From the NCBI GenBank assembly GCA_002427365.1, contig DIQT01000015.1, forward strand, positions 196,386 to 229,571: a stretch of 33,186 bases of DNA, read 5' to 3'. The first letter of the stretch is position 1, and each line of letters starts with the position of its first letter. A program made the position numbers and the translations under genes. Below the pieces are notes generated by a model. It searched no databases, had not been told where the DNA came from, and saw only the letters and a list, made by a program, of their open reading frames with translations. Positions 25,080 through 32,669 of this stretch are shown here, in pieces. The stretch is from Caryophanales bacterium UBA5455 (GTDB lineage Bacteria; Bacillota_I; Bacilli_A; RFN20; CAG-826).

Positions 25080-26084
25080 ATGTCAACATTTGAAGGATTT
25101 CTCTTTATTCTTAATGGATCACTTGTTTTTATGATTCCCTTATTAATTGTCGCTTTGGGCGCAATGTTTGCGGAAAAAAGTGGGGTTATTAATATTGCGA
25201 TGGAAGGGACGATGGTTTTTGGCGCCTTTTGTGGCGTCGTCTTTTTACGGGCCATGCAAGAAAACGGCGTCGCTACCGCAAGTAATTCGACGTGGTTTTA
25301 TTTAATTAGTGGCATAATCGCAATGGTAAGTGGCGCGGCTTTTTCGTTACTCTTAGGCTTTTCCGCGATTAACATGAAATCCGACCAAACGATTGCTGGT
25401 ACGGCGTTAAATATGTTTGGTCCCGCCTTAACAATTTTTATTGCGATGCAATCAAGAAGTGTTCGGAACGTTCAATTTAGTTCCGCTAACTTGTTTTTCT
25501 CAACGATTGTCGATGGGGTCCGGGTTAACAAAGTTCCGTTTTTAGGGGATATACCTGTGCTTGGTCCATTACTTTTTCAAAACATTAGTATTATGACGAT
25601 TGTTGGGTTTATTGTCTGGGGGTTCGCCTACTTTATTATTAAGAAAACGCGCTTTGGTCTACGCCTAAGTGCGTGTGGTGAAAATCCTCAAGCTGCCGAT
25701 TCCGTTGGGATTAATGTTTATAAATATCGTTACTTAGGAACGATGATCTCGGGAGCTTTAGGTGGCTTAGGGGGATTAATCTTTATTGCCGAATCAAGTG
25801 TTTCATGGCAAGGTGATGTTTATGGCTATGGTTTCTTAGCAATTGCGGTCTTAATCTTTGGGCAATGGAAACCAGCCAAGATCTTATGGGCATCGTTATT
25901 TTTTGGGATTGCGAAATCCTTAAGTGCCCGTTATTCTGTTTTCCCAATTTTTGAAGGCGTCCAAATTAAGTGGTTCTTTGATATGTTACCTTATTTAGCA
26001 ACGATGGTTGTCTTAGTCTTTACTTCAAAGAAATCACGCGCACCAAAAGCTGAAGGGATACCTTACGATAAGGGCGCTCGTTAG
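25080..26084 (+). CDS. Nucleoside ABC transporter permease 2
   Basis: 334 residues, the partner permease (NupQ/YufQ-like). Seen: KSGVINIAMEGTMVFGAFCG near the N terminus, NMKSDQTIAGTALNMFGPAL, the coupling loop GLRLSACGENPQAADSVGIN and GALGGLGGLIFIAES. The N-terminal hydrophobic stretch is typical for membrane insertion. GAAGGAGGG (25062-25069) precedes the ATG, which lies 3 nt after the previous stop. It is the last gene of the operon and ends before a two-way terminator. Confidence 0.93.
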   Translation: MSTFEGFLFILNGSLVFMIPLLIVALGAMFAEKSGVINIAMEGTMVFGAFCGVVFLRAMQENGVATASNSTWFYLISGIIAMVSGAAFSLLLGFSAINMKSDQTIAGTALNMFGPALTIFIAMQSRSVRNVQFSSANLFFSTIVDGVRVNKVPFLGDIPVLGPLLFQNISIMTIVGFIVWGFAYFIIKKTRFGLRLSACGENPQAADSVGINVYKYRYLGTMISGALGGLGGLIFIAESSVSWQGDVYGYGFLAIAVLIFGQWKPAKILWASLFFGIAKSLSARYSVFPIFEGVQIKWFFDMLPYLATMVVLVFTSKKSRAPKAEGIPYDKGAR

Positions 26085-26105
26085 CGACCTTTCTTATAAT
26101 TAAAT

Positions 26106-26137
26106 AAAAAGCCACCTCAATGTTGAAGTGGCTTTTT
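26106..26137. terminator. Bidirectional terminator between the transporter operon and thiI
   Basis: AAAAAGCCACCTCAA (26106-26120), TG, TTGAAGTGGCTTTTT (26123-26137), with one mismatch. It has a T run on both strands and serves the convergent operons. Confidence 0.93.
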
Positions 26138-26153
26138 ATTTTTATTAACTTTT

Positions 26154-27344
26154 TTAGAAGAAATCGTTTTCCTTTTCGTCAGTAATAATAATTGTTTCAT
26201 ATGTTTTTAGACACTCATCGATTTGACTTTGATAGTCCCATTTAGCTTCAATAGCTTGGACTTCTTTTAAGCGTGGCGCTGTTTTTGGATTAACGGGCGC
26301 AAAAATCGTACATGCATCTTCAAATGGCCGAATGGAAATATCATATGTTCCAATGCGTCTTGCTTCGTTAATAATTGTTTGTTTATCGTAAGTTGCCAGT
26401 GGTCGAATGACAGGAATTGAGGTAACTTCGTTAATAACCCGTAAACTCGCTAAAGTTTGCGAGGAAACTTGACCAAGTGATTCTCCACTAGCAAGCGCAG
26501 GAAGGCGCCGTTTTAACGCTAAGGAAGACGAAATACGGTAAAACATCCGCCGCATAATTGTAATCGGATATCCTTCGCTCGCGTTTTTGAAAATATCTAA
26601 ATGAAGCGGAGTAAAATAAATTACATGCAGACGGATCCGCGGTTGAAATTTATTTAAAACATGGAGAAGGTCTTTTAGTTTATTAATTACTTCATTCGAT
26701 GTATATGGTGGTGTGGCAAAGTGAATTGCTTCAATTTCAATGCCCCGGCGCATTAAGTGATACGCCGCAACTGGAGAATCAATTCCCCCGGATAACATCA
26801 TTAGAACTTTTCCGCCACTACCTAAAGGTAAGCCACCAACACCGTCGGTTTGTTTACCAAGAAAATATGCCCCATCACTTTTAATTTCCACTTTAATTGG
26901 TAATTCTGGATTATGGACATCAACCGTTAAATTTGACGAAGATAAAATTTTACTCGCTAAATACCGATTAATATAATCTGATTTATAGGGATAAGATTTA
27001 TCGGTCCGCCGGGCTATTATTTTAAACGTTTTGCTGTTACTACTTTTTGCAATTTCTAGCGCAGTTGCTGCCATTTCATCAAGTTCCGCACTTGTTTTAA
27101 TGACAGGTGAAATTGCGTGAATTCCACTTATATCCGCTAAAATATTTAGGATTGGTTGAGGATTTTCGCCGTTTAAACTAATATACGTATGGTCATGCCG
27201 TGCGACATACGATAACGCGGAAAAATGCTTAAGCGCGTGCTTAATATTTCTAAGTAAGATATCAATAAAATGCTTACGGTTTTTACCTTTTAAGGATAAT
27301 TCACCATAATGAATCATTAATTTATCATATGTTAATTCTTTCAT
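26154..27344 (-). CDS. thiI: tRNA 4-thiouridine / thiazole sulfurtransferase ThiI
   Basis: 396 residues. An N-terminal ferredoxin-like region and THUMP domain (about 1-165) bind tRNA; the PP-loop ATPase has SGGIDSP (185-191). ASGESLGQVSSQT and RPLATYDK are conserved. There is no C-terminal rhodanese domain, as in Bacillus. The usual EDCC is EDAC here (A344, C345), so one of the paired cysteines is gone. The protein thiolates U8 of tRNA and may give sulfur for thiamine. Its ATG overlaps the nifS stop by one base (TAATG) and there is only a weak ribosome site, so it depends on coupling. The neighbouring desulfurase is its probable sulfur donor. Confidence 0.94.
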   Translation of the reverse strand: MKELTYDKLMIHYGELSLKGKNRKHFIDILLRNIKHALKHFSALSYVARHDHTYISLNGENPQPILNILADISGIHAISPVIKTSAELDEMAATALEIAKSSNSKTFKIIARRTDKSYPYKSDYINRYLASKILSSSNLTVDVHNPELPIKVEIKSDGAYFLGKQTDGVGGLPLGSGGKVLMMLSGGIDSPVAAYHLMRRGIEIEAIHFATPPYTSNEVINKLKDLLHVLNKFQPRIRLHVIYFTPLHLDIFKNASEGYPITIMRRMFYRISSSLALKRRLPALASGESLGQVSSQTLASLRVINEVTSIPVIRPLATYDKQTIINEARRIGTYDISIRPFEDACTIFAPVNPKTAPRLKEVQAIEAKWDYQSQIDECLKTYETIIITDEKENDFF

Positions 27345-28468
27345 TATTTTTTTACACTTTCTAAAATATTATTAAGCACTTCAATAAAGTGATCAACTTC
27401 TGCAAGCGTATTTTCTTCGCCTAATGAAATTCGAACACTGTTTTGCGAACGTTTTAAATCGTGATACATCGCATATACAGTTTCCGAGTGGCTTGCAAGT
27501 TTATCATCACACGCGGAATTACTACTAACCATAATTCCGGCATTAGATAATGCTTCGACAACAATACTTGATTTAATATTCACTAACGAAAAATTTAAAA
27601 CAAATGGACAAGCATTTACGGGTGAATTAATAATTATTTCATTATTTAAGGCTAGTTTTGCGCGTAAATAACTTACTAATGCTTCAACATGGCGATAACT
27701 TTTTTCTTCGTTTTCAAGCGCTAGTCGTAAAGTTTTGGCAAGTAAGATATTGGGAATAAATGCTTCGGTTCCTGCCCGAACATGACATTCATGTGAGCCG
27801 CCACTTAATAAAGGTAATAAGTCAATTTTTTCTCGTAAAATAAGCGCGCCTGAACCTTTAAAGCCATGGATTTTATGGGCACTAAAACTAAAAGCATCGA
27901 TGAATTGATATGGTATTTTTATTTTTCCAATGCTTTGGGTGACATCACTATGGAAGAAACATTTAGGGAATGCTTTAATAATTTTACTTAACATCGCTAA
28001 ATCATTAATTGCGCCAACTTCATTATTAACATGCATAATCGAAACTAAAATGGTTTGATCGTCGATGCTCTTAATTAGTTCATTAGGATCGACACTACCA
28101 TCTTCTAATAACGGTAAGTATGTCACATGAAAGCCAAATTCTTCTTCCAATTGTTTAAAGGCGTTTAATACAGATGGGTGTTCACCGACCGTTGTAATTA
28201 GTTTTTTACCACGGTTTTTATATTTTAAGGCAACACCTTTAATAAATAAGTTGTTTGCTTCGGTAGCACCACTTGTAAAGACAAGCTTAAAGTCACCATT
28301 AAAATGAGCAAGAATTTGCTTACGCGCTTGCTCATAAATTCGTTTTGCTTCGTGGCCAAGGGCGTGATTTGAACTTGGATTAGCGAAGTATTCGTTATTA
28401 AGGCGGACCGCTAAATCGATTAGTTCGGGCCGCGTCTTTGTTGTTGCTGCGTTGTCAAAATAGATCAT
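27344..28468 (-). CDS. NifS/IscS-type cysteine desulfurase, partner of ThiI
   Basis: 374 residues, PLP enzyme. Seen: YFDNAATT at the N terminus, TSGATEANN, H97 in GEHPS, MHVNNEVGA, HSDVTQSIGK, FSFSAHKIHG with the PLP Lys199, RAGTEAF and the flexible loop VSSNSACDD with catalytic Cys320. It takes sulfur from cysteine and passes it as persulfide. The overlap with thiI and the order ezrA-nifS-thiI match the dedicated NifZ-ThiI pair of B. subtilis, so tRNA thiolation is the likely role. It overlaps the gene before it by ATGA. Confidence 0.93.
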   Translation of the reverse strand: MIYFDNAATTKTRPELIDLAVRLNNEYFANPSSNHALGHEAKRIYEQARKQILAHFNGDFKLVFTSGATEANNLFIKGVALKYKNRGKKLITTVGEHPSVLNAFKQLEEEFGFHVTYLPLLEDGSVDPNELIKSIDDQTILVSIMHVNNEVGAINDLAMLSKIIKAFPKCFFHSDVTQSIGKIKIPYQFIDAFSFSAHKIHGFKGSGALILREKIDLLPLLSGGSHECHVRAGTEAFIPNILLAKTLRLALENEEKSYRHVEALVSYLRAKLALNNEIIINSPVNACPFVLNFSLVNIKSSIVVEALSNAGIMVSSNSACDDKLASHSETVYAMYHDLKRSQNSVRISLGEENTLAEVDHFIEVLNNILESVKK

Positions 28469-30186
28469 TGTTGATTCCAGAATTCTTTTAATAAATTACC
28501 AGCGGATTTATACGCTTCGGCAAATTGTCCTTCCATAAATAATACTTCATATTGATTAAGCTTTTGTTCGGCTTCGCTAAAGGCGTGCCGGAAGTTATTC
28601 GAACTAACGATAACATTTTCCGTTAACTGCGCTAAGTTTAAATTCATTTCTAATAGTTCAAATAATCCATTTGACATATCTAAAAGTTCTTTTGCTTGAC
28701 CATTAACGCTACTAACGTCCATTGGTTGAATATGAAGCGTTGCATTAATATCTTCAATTAATGAATAACAATGATCAAACTTTTGCCGATGTTTTGTGGC
28801 GTAACTAGGCACATTAAGTTGCCGTAATTTATATTCATAATCTTTTAATTTATGATATGTACTTCTTATTAAGCGGAAAGCATTTTCGGCATCGAGCTTT
28901 AATGAACTTAAATATTCATTATAATCTTCCAGTTCATTCGTCACGCTTAACGCATCGGCCTCAAGTTCATAAATTTTTTCCACAAGGACAGAGTATGGTT
29001 GTCTAGTTGCGGAGTGGACAAATGTATCTAGTTGCCGTTTCTTATTATTAATATCGTTAATTTTTACTTTGATTTGTTTAATCGCTTCCCGTTTATACAA
29101 GGGTAAAGCATAGATTTCACTAATCGTTGGCATTAAGTTCGCGAGTTTAACAAATTTCCGTTCAATTGTATTAACTTGTTTATAAATTGCTTCGTATTTA
29201 CTATCGTATTCAATTTTCTTCGCTTTTTCTTTTTCAAACTCCGCAAAAAGTTCCTCAATTTTTGCACTCATTTGCTGTAAGGATTCTTCCACTCCGTGAA
29301 TTGTAAGATTTTGGAGTTCGTTATCAATATTAATTAACGTTTTATTCATCGCATCGATATGTGAACGAACCATTAAATGAAATAATGGGTAATTTAGATC
29401 GGTCATTTTTGTATATGCTTCATCAAGGTCAGCGATTTTTTGCGGAATAATCGTATAGGTCCGTAAACATAAATCCGGTAATGACGTCATAATATTTTTT
29501 AAGCTTGTGACAACTTGATAAAGTTTCTTAATTAAAACGTCCGCTTCTTCATATTCGGCGACTTCTACATGCCGTTCGTAATCCGTAAAGACCGTTTCAA
29601 TATTAGCAAAAACTTTATTAAACGATCGTTCAAGCGGTTGTAATTCCGTTTGAAAAGTCGAATACGTTCCTTTTAATTGGCGAAGTTGTTCTTTAACATC
29701 AAGTGATGCTTGGCGAGCATCATCTTCGGGTTTAATAACTTGTTTTAAACTATTATGTAGCGTTAAGACTTCTTTTTCATACGCAATAATAATTGGTCGT
29801 TGTTTGTTATATTCTTCTTTTAGGATTTTATGATTATTTTCTTTTAATGTTTTTTCAAGTTTTTCTAAGGCAACAAGCGCGAGTTTATCGTTATAATCAC
29901 GAAGCGTTTCATACTCTTTATTAAAATTATCATATGTTGGAAGCATTAATAAATTAACATCGCTTAATAATTCGAGCCGTTTAATATAGCTCGAATCTTG
30001 GCCAATTAATAGCGAATGGACATATTCATATTTTTTTCGTAATTCGATGACAAGCTTTTTATTTTTCCGTTGCCGGAAGACAAAAATGTTTAATAAAAAG
30101 GCAATTACGGCGAGCGCAACAAGCGAAATGATAATCGAAACCGTGATTGTAACAGCGTCCCCGAGCACTTGAATTTGATATAACAT
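28465..30186 (-). CDS. ezrA: EzrA-like septation ring formation regulator
   Basis: 573 residues. One N-terminal membrane segment (about 11-35, VSIIISLVALAVIAFLLNIF) is followed by RQRKNKK and then a long, charged, helical coiled-coil body with repeated leucine heptads and no enzyme motif. This is the EzrA layout (B. subtilis EzrA has 562 residues): N terminus outside, spectrin-like rods in the cytoplasm that limit FtsZ ring number. The gene order with nifS-thiI and rpsD-tyrS supports it. The ATG at 30186 follows GGAGG; the GTG at 30198 precedes that site. Sequence divergence is high, so the call rests on architecture and context. Confidence 0.8.
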   Translation of the reverse strand: MLYQIQVLGDAVTITVSIIISLVALAVIAFLLNIFVFRQRKNKKLVIELRKKYEYVHSLLIGQDSSYIKRLELLSDVNLLMLPTYDNFNKEYETLRDYNDKLALVALEKLEKTLKENNHKILKEEYNKQRPIIIAYEKEVLTLHNSLKQVIKPEDDARQASLDVKEQLRQLKGTYSTFQTELQPLERSFNKVFANIETVFTDYERHVEVAEYEEADVLIKKLYQVVTSLKNIMTSLPDLCLRTYTIIPQKIADLDEAYTKMTDLNYPLFHLMVRSHIDAMNKTLINIDNELQNLTIHGVEESLQQMSAKIEELFAEFEKEKAKKIEYDSKYEAIYKQVNTIERKFVKLANLMPTISEIYALPLYKREAIKQIKVKINDINNKKRQLDTFVHSATRQPYSVLVEKIYELEADALSVTNELEDYNEYLSSLKLDAENAFRLIRSTYHKLKDYEYKLRQLNVPSYATKHRQKFDHCYSLIEDINATLHIQPMDVSSVNGQAKELLDMSNGLFELLEMNLNLAQLTENVIVSSNNFRHAFSEAEQKLNQYEVLFMEGQFAEAYKSAGNLLKEFWNQQ

Positions 30187-30212
30187 AATCGCCTCCACTT
30201 ATCTATAATCCA

Positions 30213-30241
30213 AGTATAACGATTTATAAGGTTAAAGTAAA
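30213..30241 (-). promoter_or_regulatory. Promoter of ezrA-nifS-thiI
   Basis: On the minus strand TTTACT (30241-30236), 17 nt, TATACT (30218-30213). Predicted start near 30206, a leader of about 20 nt. It is about 40 nt from the divergent rpsD promoter. Confidence 0.55.
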
Positions 30242-30280
30242 TAAATGGCAATGAATTTTTCGCAATTTAATCGTTACTAA

Positions 30281-30308
30281 TTGACAAATATTCCGCTTAT
30301 GGTATGAT
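30281..30308 (+). promoter_or_regulatory. rpsD promoter
   Basis: TTGACA (30281-30286), 16 nt, TATGAT (30303-30308) with TGG before it: both a good -35 and an extended -10. Start near 30315. Confidence 0.88.
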
Positions 30309-30314
30309 ATTCAC

Positions 30315-30465
30315 GCAACTAAGTAGCAGGTAAATACATTCTGTCTGATGTCAGCACTAGTTAAGGTAGTAATCAAAGCTAAACGACGAACCCTAAGCTT
30401 AACATCCGGGAAATGGAATTTATCCCATCCTTAACTTGCAAATATACAAGAAGGAGGAAAAATAT
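30315..30465 (+). ncRNA. S4-type autoregulatory leader of rpsD
   Basis: A 150-nt leader with several helices: AGTTAAGG (30359-30366) with CCTTAACT (30429-30436), AAGCT/AGCTT (30376-30400) and GGGA/TCCC (30408-30426). TCCTT (30428-30432) is also complementary to AAGGA of the ribosome binding site (30451-30455), so the long helix and the sequestering pairing exclude each other. There is no terminator, which suggests translational control. Known rpsD leaders of Bacillota bind S4; the match is inferred from position and structure. Confidence 0.7.
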
Positions 30466-31071
30466 ATGAAATACACTGGACCAAAATGGAAAATTTCCCG
30501 TCGGTTAGATTATTCTATTTTAGAAGACGGTTCCGAACTTAAAAAGCGGAAATATGGACCGGGCCAACATGGTCAATCCAGACGGCGGAAACAATCTGAA
30601 TACGGCAAACAATTAACGGAAAAACAAAAACTTCGTTTCTTATATGGTGTTAATGAACGTCAATTCGTTCGTTTATTCAAAATTGCCGAACGTAGTGATG
30701 AAGTTACCGGTTTAGCGTTTATTCGGATTCTTGAAAGTCGCTTAGACAATTTAGTTTTCCGGATGGGCTTTGCGAATACACGGGCTGCTGCTCGTCAACT
30801 CGTCAACCATGGTCACGTTACTGTTAATGGTAAGAAAATTGATATTCCATCATATTTATGTCAAGTTGGTGACGAAATCGGCTTAAAAGAAAGCTCACGC
30901 AATCTTAAAGTCGTTAACGAAGCACTTGATAGCATGGCGGCATTCCTTCCGTTCGTCGAAGTTGACCGGGAAAAGAAAATCGGTAAATTCGTCCGCGAAC
31001 CGGAACGTAATGAAGTCGCTCATGATATTGATGAAAGTCAAATTATTGAATACTACAACCGTAAACTCTAG
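30466..31071 (+). CDS. rpsD: Ribosomal protein uS4
   Basis: 201 residues. Seen: MKYTGPKWKISRRLDYSILE, KRKYGPGQHGQSRRRK, then the S4 RNA-binding domain with SRLDNLVFRMGFANTRAAAR and NHGHVTVNGKKIDIPS. The N-terminal region has no Cys, so it is the zinc-free form of S4. It starts 30S assembly and likely represses its own leader. AAGGAGG (30451-30457) fixes the ATG at 30466; an in-frame upstream TTG at 30436 precedes this site. Confidence 0.98.
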   Translation: MKYTGPKWKISRRLDYSILEDGSELKKRKYGPGQHGQSRRRKQSEYGKQLTEKQKLRFLYGVNERQFVRLFKIAERSDEVTGLAFIRILESRLDNLVFRMGFANTRAAARQLVNHGHVTVNGKKIDIPSYLCQVGDEIGLKESSRNLKVVNEALDSMAAFLPFVEVDREKKIGKFVREPERNEVAHDIDESQIIEYYNRKL

Positions 31072-31092
31072 ACGTAACTTATGTTTAAAAAT

Positions 31093-31122
31093 AAAGATAG
31101 TAGTTCGCTACTATCTTTTTTT
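31093..31122 (+). terminator. rpsD terminator
   Basis: AAAGATAGTAG (31093-31103), TTCG tetraloop, CTACTATCTTT (31108-31118), T run to 31122. Confidence 0.95.
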
Positions 31123-31126
31123 ATAT

Positions 31127-31152
31127 AAAAAAAACGGAAGTTGCCTTCCGTT
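31127..31152 (-). terminator. tyrS terminator (minus strand)
   Basis: Read on the minus strand: AACGGAAG, GCAA tetraloop, CTTCCGTT (31152-31133), then a T run (A run at 31127-31134). It lies back to back with the rpsD terminator. Confidence 0.92.
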
Positions 31153-31198
31153 ATGTTTTAGATATGAGCATTAATTATGTTTTAGATGTGCGCGATTA
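31151..31198. repeat. 24-nt imperfect tandem repeat at the tyrS 3' end
   Basis: Units 31151-31174 and 31175-31198 agree at about 19 of 24 positions, with the first 13 identical. The second unit contains the tyrS stop and its last codons (Ala-His-Ile-stop). The first unit repeats Ala-His-Ile-stop in the same frame just past the stop. Confidence 0.7.
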
Positions 31199-32432
31199 AG
31201 TAGTAGTTTTTCTTACCGCGCCGAATAACTGTGTATTTACCGTGTAACGCATCATCTTTTTTAATAACAAACGCTAAGTCGTTAACTTTTTCGCCGTTTA
31301 CTAGAATGGAATTACCGCTAATAAATTCACGCGCTTCGCGTTTACTTTTTGCAGCGCCAATATGAATTAAAGCATCTTCTAATAATAAGTCAGCATTACT
31401 TTCTTTTAACGATCCACCAAAAAGTTCTTCAATCGCTTTTTTACTTAATTCATTAACTTGGCCACTAAAAAGCACTTCGGACATTTTTACAGCTTGCTTC
31501 GCTTCGTCTTCCCCATGAACCGTTTTGACAACTTCATAGGCCAATGTTTTTTGGGCAATCCGAGCGCCTGGGTTAGCTAAGTGATCAAGTGAAATTTTAT
31601 TAATTTCTTCTAATGATAAGAACGTAAATACTTTTAAGTAACGAAGGGAATCTTCATCACTAGTATTAATAAAATATTGATAAATTTGATATGGGGTTGT
31701 TAGTTCAGGGTTTAAGTATAAGGCGCCCGATTCGGATTTACCAAATTTCTTCCCATCGGATTTCGTAATTAAGGGATTCGTTAAACAAGCAACCTTCGCT
31801 TCGGGTCCTTCAATTTTCCGAATTAAATCTAAGCCCGCGGTTAAGTTACCCCATTGGTCACTTCCCCCGACTTGCATGGAAACGCCATATTTTTGATGAA
31901 GATGGAGAAAGTCAACCGATTGTAAAATCATATAGGAAAATTCCGTATAAGAAATTCCCGTATCCATTCTTGAAGCGACGACGTCTTTCGCAAGCATATA
32001 GTTAATTGTAAAATATCTTCCATAATCACGAAGGAAGTCTAAATACGTTACTTGACCTTGCCAATCATAGTTATTAACGATTTCACCTTTGGTTGGATCG
32101 CTTAAGTCGATAAAACGTTCTAATTGGGCCTTAATTTGCGCGGTATTTTTCGCAAGTGTTTCTTTATCTTGAAGATTTCTTTCGCTTGATTTGCCGCTTG
32201 GATCGCCAATCATCCCTGTTGCGCCACCGACAACCGCAATAACTTTATGTCCAGCTTGTTGAAACCGCATTAATAAGGAAATTGCGACAAAGTTACCAAT
32301 GTGCATACTACTCGCACTTGGGTCAAAACCACAATAAATTGTTTGGGGTGTTTTTAATAACTCCCTAACTTCGCTTTCATTTGAAATGTCTTTGATTAGC
32401 CCTCTAACTTCTAATTCTTGTAATAAATCCAT
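31182..32432 (-). CDS. tyrS: Tyrosyl-tRNA synthetase
   Basis: 416 residues, class I. Seen: YCGFDPSASSMHIGN (HIGH variant, 44-47), GGATGMIGDPSGKSSER, QVGGSDQWGN, and the KMSKS-equivalent KFGKS (229-233). A C-terminal S4-like domain (from about 350) has SKREAREFISGNSILVNGEKV and binds the tRNA variable arm. The KFGKS form marks the bacterial TyrS type found in Bacillus. AAGGAG (32443-32438 on the minus strand) sets the ATG. It is convergent with rpsD, and under a T-box leader. Confidence 0.98.
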   Translation of the reverse strand: MDLLQELEVRGLIKDISNESEVRELLKTPQTIYCGFDPSASSMHIGNFVAISLLMRFQQAGHKVIAVVGGATGMIGDPSGKSSERNLQDKETLAKNTAQIKAQLERFIDLSDPTKGEIVNNYDWQGQVTYLDFLRDYGRYFTINYMLAKDVVASRMDTGISYTEFSYMILQSVDFLHLHQKYGVSMQVGGSDQWGNLTAGLDLIRKIEGPEAKVACLTNPLITKSDGKKFGKSESGALYLNPELTTPYQIYQYFINTSDEDSLRYLKVFTFLSLEEINKISLDHLANPGARIAQKTLAYEVVKTVHGEDEAKQAVKMSEVLFSGQVNELSKKAIEELFGGSLKESNADLLLEDALIHIGAAKSKREAREFISGNSILVNGEKVNDLAFVIKKDDALHGKYTVIRRGKKNYYLIAHI

Positions 32433-32455
32433 GTTATTCTCCTTAACTAATATAA

Positions 32456-32635
32456 AAGCGCCCCGCTAAGGACGCTATAAAACGTGGTACCACCTTAGGA
32501 TTAACAATAACTGTTAACTCTTCATACGGATAACGGCGCGACCCGCAATTGCTTGATGCTCGAAGCGTGTATTTCCAAGCGGTGCTTGCACTTTCCACCG
32601 TCGCTAAATCTTGTACTAGGTGCTTTTCAACGCAT
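32456..32635 (-). ncRNA. T-box leader, tyrosine specific
   Basis: On the minus strand, AAGGTGGTACCACG (32496-32483) is the T-box, followed by terminator AGCGTCC (32476-32470), loop, GGGCGCT (32463-32457) and a short run of T. The specifier is TAC (32571-32569) in GGAAATACACGCTTCGAGC, a Tyr codon placed as ACC is in the thrS leader. Uncharged tRNA-Tyr should relieve termination before tyrS. The T run is shorter (four T, then ATATT) than in the thrS leader. Confidence 0.92.
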
Positions 32636-32640
32636 TTAAT

Positions 32641-32649
32641 ATCATACCA
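32641..32649 (-). promoter_or_regulatory. Extended -10 promoter of the tyrS T-box leader
   Basis: Minus strand TTGGTATGAT with TATGAT at 32646-32641 and TGG before it. The element lies just after the stop of the upstream regulator gene, so tyrS has its own promoter. Confidence 0.7.
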
Positions 32650-32669
32650 ATTTTTGACATGTTCGGCAA

